From Candidatus Odinarchaeota archaeon (GTDB taxonomy: Archaea > Asgardarchaeota > JAGGXT01): DNA of 9,529 nucleotides. The DNA is taken from positions 1-9,529 of the forward strand of contig JAGGXT010000208.1 of the NCBI GenBank assembly GCA_021162905.1. Reading direction: 5' to 3'. Under the pieces are notes generated by a model, which was not told the DNA's origin, made no database searches, and worked only from the letters and a program-made list of their open reading frames with translations. Below, one piece after another: positions 5,633 to 9,529 of this stretch; position 1 is the stretch's first letter; the number at the start of each line of letters is the position of its first letter. The position numbers and the translations under genes are program-made.

Positions 5633-6973
5633 TTATTTGCTCATTTTTCTCCATGCATCTTCTGCTGCGGCTATTATTGGATAAGCTGTTGGCGGTGATG
5701 TAAGTAGTGGATGCGTACCTATTTGCATTAGGCAAAGTTCTGCAGCGGTCAATCCCTCCTGGATTGCAAGTCCTACGATATTTATCATTTCTCCAACACT
5801 CTTTCCACCAATGATCTGTCCTCCTATTATGACACCGTCCTTTGAAAATATAAGTTTGACCTCGATAGAACTTGCATCAGGGATTTTTGAAGGATGCCTA
5901 TCAAATCCCTTAGCTCTACCTACAACTATTTCGAAGCCTTCTTTTATGGCAACTTCTTCTGTGATTCCTGCCGCGGCAAGAGCTATGTTTCCTGCGTAGG
6001 TTGAGAATATGCCTATATCACCTTTATTTTTTCTTATGACTCCAAGATTGAATAGGTTTGTCCCAGCTATACGTGCTTCGAAGCATGCTGTTGATGCAAG
6101 CATTAGCTTGGTTGGTTTTCTTGTGAAGAAATCTTTGTGTTCAACGCAGTCTCCTACAGCGAAAATATCTGGTTCACTGGTTCTCATATATTCGTCAACC
6201 CATATCCCACCGCTTGTTCCAACTCTTATGCCAGCTTTCTTTGCAAGTTCTGAATTTGGTTTATAACCAACGGAGAAAATGACTAGGTCAGCTTCGATTT
6301 TACCCCCGTCTGCAAGCTCGACTCCCTCAACCCTATTTTTCCCTAAGATCTTTTTAGCTGTAGAATTTAGATAAATTTTTATGCCATTTGCTTCAAGCTC
6401 CTTTTTAACGATTTCTCCGAACTCTTTATCAAAGGCCGCAGGTAGTAGATGATCCATCATTTCGACGATTGAAACGTTCTTGCCCAATTTTCTTAGTTCA
6501 TCACTTACTTCAACGCCTATGAAGCCCCCTCCCACAATGACTATGTTTTCTGCTTCCTTAACTGCATCATACAACTTTTTTAGATATTCAAAGCTTTTTG
6601 AAACAACGTAAACTCCTTCTAAATTGCTTCCTTCGATGTTTAAGAATATTGGCTGTGATCCTGTGGCAAAAACAAGTTTTTCATATTCTATCTCCTCCCC
6701 ACTCGACATTTTAACGATTTTCCTATTTTTATCTACGTCTACGACCTCACCAATTATGAATTGTACTCCTAAATTTTCTACTGATTTAGTGGGCATTATG
6801 TCTGCTTCAACCGAACCAAGCGTGGCAAAAATGTACGGGATTCCGCAAGGAATCATACTTACCTCTTCTTTCTTTACTATGACAACACTTTTTTCGGGGT
6901 AAAATTTTTTAACTGTAGCAGCAGTAACCATGCCAGCAGGGCCACCACCAATAATTACGGCATCGTATTTCAT
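5633..6973 (-). CDS. FAD/NAD(P)H oxidoreductase, CoA-disulfide reductase / NADH oxidase family
   Basis: A 446-residue cytosolic flavoprotein of the pyridine nucleotide-disulfide oxidoreductase superfamily. The FAD-binding GGGPAG is at 9-14 near the N-terminus. A single redox Cys43 lies in IPCGIPY, as in CoA-disulfide reductases, NADH oxidases and polysulfide reductases (one Cys rather than the CxxxxC of glutathione reductase types). ATGSQP is at 103-108. The second Rossmann motif, VGGGFIGVE (147-155), binds NAD(P)H and is followed by an acidic residue (Glu171) at the end of its second strand. The FAD-ribityl motif FAVGDC is at 271-276. A C-terminal dimerisation domain ends with H421-P. Family reactions include NAD(P)H-dependent reduction of CoA disulfide, polysulfide or oxygen. 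I cannot choose between them. I prefer the ATG at 6971-6973, with GGTG (6980-6983) 6 nt upstream, over an in-frame GTG at 6983-6985. A T-run follows the gene, which appears monocistronic. Confidence 0.9.
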   Translation of the reverse strand: MKYDAVIIGGGPAGMVTAATVKKFYPEKSVVIVKKEEVSMIPCGIPYIFATLGSVEADIMPTKSVENLGVQFIIGEVVDVDKNRKIVKMSSGEEIEYEKLVFATGSQPIFLNIEGSNLEGVYVVSKSFEYLKKLYDAVKEAENIVIVGGGFIGVEVSDELRKLGKNVSIVEMMDHLLPAAFDKEFGEIVKKELEANGIKIYLNSTAKKILGKNRVEGVELADGGKIEADLVIFSVGYKPNSELAKKAGIRVGTSGGIWVDEYMRTSEPDIFAVGDCVEHKDFFTRKPTKLMLASTACFEARIAGTNLFNLGVIRKNKGDIGIFSTYAGNIALAAAGITEEVAIKEGFEIVVGRAKGFDRHPSKIPDASSIEVKLIFSKDGVIIGGQIIGGKSVGEMINIVGLAIQEGLTAAELCLMQIGTHPLLTSPPTAYPIIAAAEDAWRKMSK

Positions 6974-7028
6974 TTTACACACCACTCAGTATTTGAGAAC
7001 TTCAAGAGTATCTTAAACTTAGAAAAAT

Positions 7029-7142
7029 TTAAACTTTTTTAATTTTTTTAAAAACTTTAAAACTCATTCCAGCAGTAAACCCTTTAATTCGTTCAATATT
7101 CTCAAGTATGACCTTGATAAGAAGTGAAACATCTCGCTTCAT
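7029..7142 (-). pseudogene. Truncated HEPN-family toxin (HepT/DUF86) remnant
   Basis: A 37-codon frame starts at the ATG 7140-7142 and stops at TAA 7029-7031. It begins MKRDVSLLIKVILENIERI and continues with GFTAGMSFKVF. This is the standard N-terminal helix of HepT-type HEPN proteins: 'M-x-R-D', 'L-x-x-I-L-x-x-I-x-x-I', then 'F', 'T', 'G', 'M-x-F-x-x-F'. A complete HepT is about 110-145 residues and carries the RNase motif RX4-6H in its second half. Here the frame runs out in an A/T-rich tract, so that motif is absent. The ATG overlaps the TGA of the nucleotidyltransferase relic (ATGA), the usual arrangement of MntA-HepT pairs. It lies just upstream of the oxidoreductase gene on the same strand, and its decayed 3' end may now contribute to that gene's promoter. 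Confidence 0.75.
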
Positions 7143-7408
7143 ATATAAATAGCCTCATTAAGAATTTTCTCTTTTAATTCGGGTCGAATGTCTTTTTTAG
7201 GTACAAGATCTACCTTTATTCCAAGAATATCAGAAAGGTATTCTCTAATCTAACAAAATCAACCAATAAATCAATATCACTCATTTCTTTCTACTCTCCC
7301 CTTGCATAGGAGCCAAAGATTCCAATCTCTTTTACCTTAAAACGTCGTTTCAGTTTCTCTTTATGTTTAGCTATTTTTTATCTCTTCAAGTTCCTTCGTT
7401 TTTTCCAT
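7139..7408 (-). pseudogene. Decayed minimal nucleotidyltransferase (MntA antitoxin)
   Basis: On the minus strand, from the ATG 7406-7408, the frame reads MEKTKELEEIKNS and stops. After a shift in an A6 run (7374-7379) it continues as EKLKRRFKVKEIGIFGSYAR. A TAG (7291-7293) then interrupts the nucleotidyltransferase signature GSYARGE-x-KE-MSDIDLLVDF, which holds the GSxxxGxxxxxSDxD metal- and nucleotide-binding core. A second shift, probably with loss of several codons, follows 'VDF'. The last frame gives EYLSDILGIKVDLVPKK and a normal end (LNEAIYI, TGA 7139-7141). In intact pairs MntA AMPylates and inactivates the HEPN toxin. With two frameshifts and a stop this copy cannot make a working protein. 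The family call is secure. Confidence 0.85.
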
Positions 7409-7418
7409 CTCTAGGAAT

Positions 7419-7430
7419 TAATATTTATTT
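7419..7430 (+). promoter_or_regulatory. Possible TATA region of the methyltransferase gene
   Basis: An AT-only stretch (TAATATTTATTT) lies about 65-75 nt before the start codon, immediately upstream of the relic antitoxin's start on the opposite strand. A second candidate, GATTATATTG (7453-7462), is closer to the gene but would leave almost no leader for the ribosome binding site. The choice is uncertain. Confidence 0.25.
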
Positions 7431-7480
7431 CAGTAATAATAATTAATGTAATGATTATATTGTCTATGCGTATTTGAAAA

Positions 7481-7486
7481 GGAGGT
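7481..7486 (+). promoter_or_regulatory. Strong ribosome binding site GGAGGT deciding a TTG start
   Basis: GGAGGT is followed by three consecutive TTG codons at 7487, 7490 and 7493. Spacing is 0, 3 and 6 nt respectively. Six nt is the normal distance in this window (compare the EamA, OPT and oxidoreductase genes), so the third TTG is the likely start. Confidence 0.6.
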
Positions 7487-7492
7487 TTGTTG

Positions 7493-8881
7493 TTGATATC
7501 GTACATCGAGATATTAAATAAAAGTTATTATGAGGGTAAGCTTGTCTCAGCAGACGATTTTAACATGAGGGTTTGGAAAGTAGCATCTAAAATAGTAAAG
7601 GAGTACAAAATAAAGTACGACCCTGAGAACATAATACCGTGTGATAATACTTTAGCTGATGATGTGTTTAACGCTGGGTTAGAGTTGTTTCTTGAATTGG
7701 GAGTTTATAATATTAGTAGCCGACGAGTGATACGAATTGACGAATCTGATGTTAAAGAGTATTTAAAGAATGTACGTGATGAAATTGCTATAGGAGCTGG
7801 TAAGGAGGCCAGAATACTAAGGAAGAGGGAGGTTGAGGATACCAGACCACCCATGATACTTGGAGGAGTAATTGAAGGAAATCCCGAAGAAGGAGAACCT
7901 TTCATTAAACTATATGAAACCATAGCCAGAGAACCCTTAATAGATGGCATATATTTTGGACCACCAACAGTAATAAAGGGAGTAACAATAGTTCATGATT
8001 CGCCTCTCGAAGTTATAGCAGCTGCTAATGCAGTTAAATGGATAAAAGAAAGCTTACAAAGAGTTGGTAGACCTGGATTACATTTGATCAGTGCGCAACC
8101 CTCTGCAATAGGAGACATGACAGCTTTTGGTATAGAGAATGGTCTAACAAAGACCGATGCTATAGCAATTCCTATCATTAGTGAAATGAAGACAGATAAT
8201 GCTCAATTAAGCAAAGTTGCGTATGCTTTGGAAAATGACATAATTCCAAATCCATATCGTGTTCCAATGGTTGGTGGATTTGCTGGAGGCCCAGAAGGAA
8301 CAGCTCTTGTAGGAGTAGCTAGCCTATTTATGGCTCTTATAATTTATCAGGGATATAAAGGGTACATAAATTTCGATGTTATCAGAGTGATGCCACCTGG
8401 AAGTACAGCAAGAGATGTTCTTTGGGTAAGAAGTATTGTCGGGCAAGCAACCCAGAGAAATACAAAGGTCATTTCAGGTGCCGGATTAGTTACATACGCA
8501 GGACCAGGAACAGAAATGATGTTTTATGAAATTGCTGCTGGTACAATAACACACACGGTGTCTGGATTTCATGTTATGCATGGAGTGAGGAAAACCAAAT
8601 TAACAAAACCGAATCAATGTAGCGGACTGGAAGCAAAATGGGAAGCTGAAGTAGCTTATGCTTCAACGAAACTTAAGCGTGAGGAAGCTAATGAGATAGT
8701 TAAGATTTTGTTAAAAAAATATGAAGATAAAATAAGAGATGCCCCAGAGGGATTGACTTTTGGAGAAATATACGATTGGAAAACACTCAAGATAAAACCA
8801 CAAGTATACGAAACTTACATAAAAATTAAAAAAGAACTGGCAGATTTAGGCTTGGATTTTAGTATAGTTGAATCAGAATAG
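7493..8881 (+). CDS. Pyrrolysine-free MtmB-family methyltransferase homologue
   Basis: This 462-residue protein matches monomethylamine:corrinoid methyltransferase MtmB over its whole length (about 458 residues in Methanosarcina). Shared landmarks are GRPG (192-195), LTKTD (218-222), SEMK (230-233), the GGFAGG loop (261-266), YAGPGTEM (335-342) and a final Leu-Gly-Leu-Asp-Phe. MtmB moves a methyl group from monomethylamine to the corrinoid protein MtmC, using pyrrolysine encoded by in-frame TAG. Here the pyrrolysine site, seven residues from the Arg of RPG, is Ile199 (ATC, 8087-8089). The residues aligned with Glu229, Glu259, Gln333 and Tyr335 of M. barkeri MtmB are Ala225, Tyr255, Gly331 and Val333. 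The frame is otherwise intact and ends in TAG. I therefore infer a stable methyltransferase-fold enzyme with a different substrate, as in non-pyrrolysine MttB relatives. It starts at TTG 7493. No corrinoid protein is adjacent. Confidence 0.88.
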   Translation: MISYIEILNKSYYEGKLVSADDFNMRVWKVASKIVKEYKIKYDPENIIPCDNTLADDVFNAGLELFLELGVYNISSRRVIRIDESDVKEYLKNVRDEIAIGAGKEARILRKREVEDTRPPMILGGVIEGNPEEGEPFIKLYETIAREPLIDGIYFGPPTVIKGVTIVHDSPLEVIAAANAVKWIKESLQRVGRPGLHLISAQPSAIGDMTAFGIENGLTKTDAIAIPIISEMKTDNAQLSKVAYALENDIIPNPYRVPMVGGFAGGPEGTALVGVASLFMALIIYQGYKGYINFDVIRVMPPGSTARDVLWVRSIVGQATQRNTKVISGAGLVTYAGPGTEMMFYEIAAGTITHTVSGFHVMHGVRKTKLTKPNQCSGLEAKWEAEVAYASTKLKREEANEIVKILLKKYEDKIRDAPEGLTFGEIYDWKTLKIKPQVYETYIKIKKELADLGLDFSIVESE

Positions 8882-8893
8882 CATTGTGTCTTT

Positions 8894-9436
8894 CTAATCT
8901 TCTAACTCTACAATAAAGTCACAATGATCATCACCTTTATAAAGTGACGTTGGATTGCTGACTTTCATTTTCGGGTTAAGAACTTCGGCAACACCAACAT
9001 CAAAGTATGCATAAATTTGGCAAATCTCCTCTGGTGTTCCAATGCTCTTCCAGATATCTACCAGTGGGCATGCAGTATAGTATATATGGAACTTCTTCTT
9101 ATTTAGCGCTAATAATTTAAACTTATATTCCATTGAGGGATCCCAGCCACCTTCAATCTTATAGAAGTCAAGGACATTGGCTTTTCCAGGAGTTATGTTA
9201 AGCTCTTTTACTTTCTCTTCAGCATACTTTCTTCCGAGAAATCGCATTACTTCACATGCTAACTTTATTCCCTCTTCTCCGTATTTTTCTTTAAGCATTT
9301 TCACGAAACCACCGAATAATAATGCCCATTGTTTTGCAAGAAATTTAACTCTATCTTCTGGTGTCATTTCTCCTATTAAACTTCTTGCTAATTCTAATAG
9401 TTCCTTTTCTTTTTCGGTTAATTCTTTTTCACTCAA
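8894..9436 (-). CDS. Protein resembling L-2-amino-thiazoline-4-carboxylate hydrolase family
   Basis: A 180-residue soluble protein. The N-terminal 80 residues are highly charged and helical. The C-terminal half is alpha/beta and holds four spaced conserved-looking features: CPLVDIW (123-129), Cys139, Asp146 within YFDVGVAEVLNP, and GDDHCDF (168-174). This Cys-P, D, N/P, G-D-x-x-C-x-F pattern is what I recall for the ATC hydrolase domain (PF14196), which in Pseudomonas opens the thiazoline ring during L-cysteine formation. Many members from anaerobes have no known role. Cys61 is a further Cys. The start is the TTG at 9434-9436 with AAGGAGG (9444-9450) 7 nt upstream. It ends with TAG 12 nt from the stop of the MtmB homologue, tail to tail. 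A thiol- or metal-dependent hydrolase or a ligand-binding protein are both possible. Confidence 0.6.
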   Translation of the reverse strand: MSEKELTEKEKELLELARSLIGEMTPEDRVKFLAKQWALLFGGFVKMLKEKYGEEGIKLACEVMRFLGRKYAEEKVKELNITPGKANVLDFYKIEGGWDPSMEYKFKLLALNKKKFHIYYTACPLVDIWKSIGTPEEICQIYAYFDVGVAEVLNPKMKVSNPTSLYKGDDHCDFIVELED

Positions 9437-9443
9437 CCTGATT

Positions 9444-9450
9444 CCTCCTT
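9444..9450 (-). promoter_or_regulatory. Strong ribosome binding site AAGGAGG for a TTG start
   Basis: The minus strand reads AAGGAGG followed by 7 nt and then TTG (9434-9436). This is the same combination of strong site plus TTG start as in the opposing methyltransferase gene. No ATG or GTG lies at a suitable distance. Confidence 0.65.
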
Positions 9451-9493
9451 AATTTTTTTTCAACTTTTTATTTTTTTAAAAATATTCTTGCTT

Positions 9494-9503
9494 TTATTTA
9501 TAA
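9494..9503 (-). promoter_or_regulatory. Probable TATA box of the ATC-hydrolase-like gene
   Basis: The minus strand reads TTTATAAATA. A start site about 25 nt downstream, near 9470, would give a leader of about 35 nt holding the AAGGAGG site. Positional inference in a very AT-rich stretch. Confidence 0.35.
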
Positions 9504-9529
9504 AATAGCTAAAAAGGTTTAAATAAAAC

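Noticed and set aside
5811..6902. Three plus-strand frames inside the oxidoreductase gene
   Set aside because: They are antisense to conserved FAD- and NAD-binding motifs and show no protein family features.
7705..8178. Minus-strand frames within the MtmB homologue
   Set aside because: Antisense shadows of a conserved coding region without start signals.

Overview
The window looks like a low-GC archaeal chromosome segment. Start codons are preceded by GGTG, GAGGT or GGAGG ribosome binding sites, several starts are TTG, and promoters and terminators are AT-box and T-run types rather than bacterial sigma-70 signals. The gene content is also archaeal: an MtmB-family methylamine methyltransferase homologue, a DUF1648 membrane protein, an OPT transporter and the remains of a HEPN-MNT toxin-antitoxin pair. 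A thermophilic or anaerobic TACK-type lineage is my guess, but nothing here fixes the phylum.

Layout. Positions 1-195 hold two copies of a palindromic 26-nt repeat upstream of a HAD-family hydrolase (196-867, +). Converging on it is a two-gene minus-strand unit: a small DUF1648-type membrane protein (2118 to 1612), then an unrecognised helical protein (1587 to 895). A minus-strand EamA/DMT exporter (3156 to 2296) is divergent from a plus-strand OPT-family transporter (3336-5024), and the gap between them carries a concentric two-layer dyad (3243-3281). The 608-nt stretch 5025-5632 holds no intact gene. It contains a frameshifted minus-strand membrane-protein relic, a short plus-strand ORF resembling the N-terminus of an archaeal ATPase, and a long inverted repeat.

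Next comes a minus-strand FAD/NAD(P)H oxidoreductase of the CoA-disulfide reductase / NADH oxidase family (6973 to 5633). The gap behind it (6986-7486) contains a clearly recognisable but decayed MntA (nucleotidyltransferase) - HepT (HEPN) pair on the minus strand. The final part is a convergent pair: a full-length MtmB-family methyltransferase (7493-8881, +) with no pyrrolysine codon, and a protein resembling the L-2-amino-thiazoline-4-carboxylate hydrolase family (9436 to 8894, -).

The most interesting item is the MtmB homologue. It keeps the MtmB fold-wide sequence pattern and length. However, the pyrrolysine position is an ordinary isoleucine codon, and the four residues that surround pyrrolysine in the Methanosarcina enzyme (Glu229, Glu259, Gln333, Tyr335) are all replaced. 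The gene also uses TAG as its own stop. By analogy with the non-pyrrolysine MttB relatives (for example the glycine betaine methyltransferase MtgB), it may act on a different methylated substrate. No corrinoid protein, MtbA-like methyltransferase or RamA-like activase is in the window, so its partners must be elsewhere.
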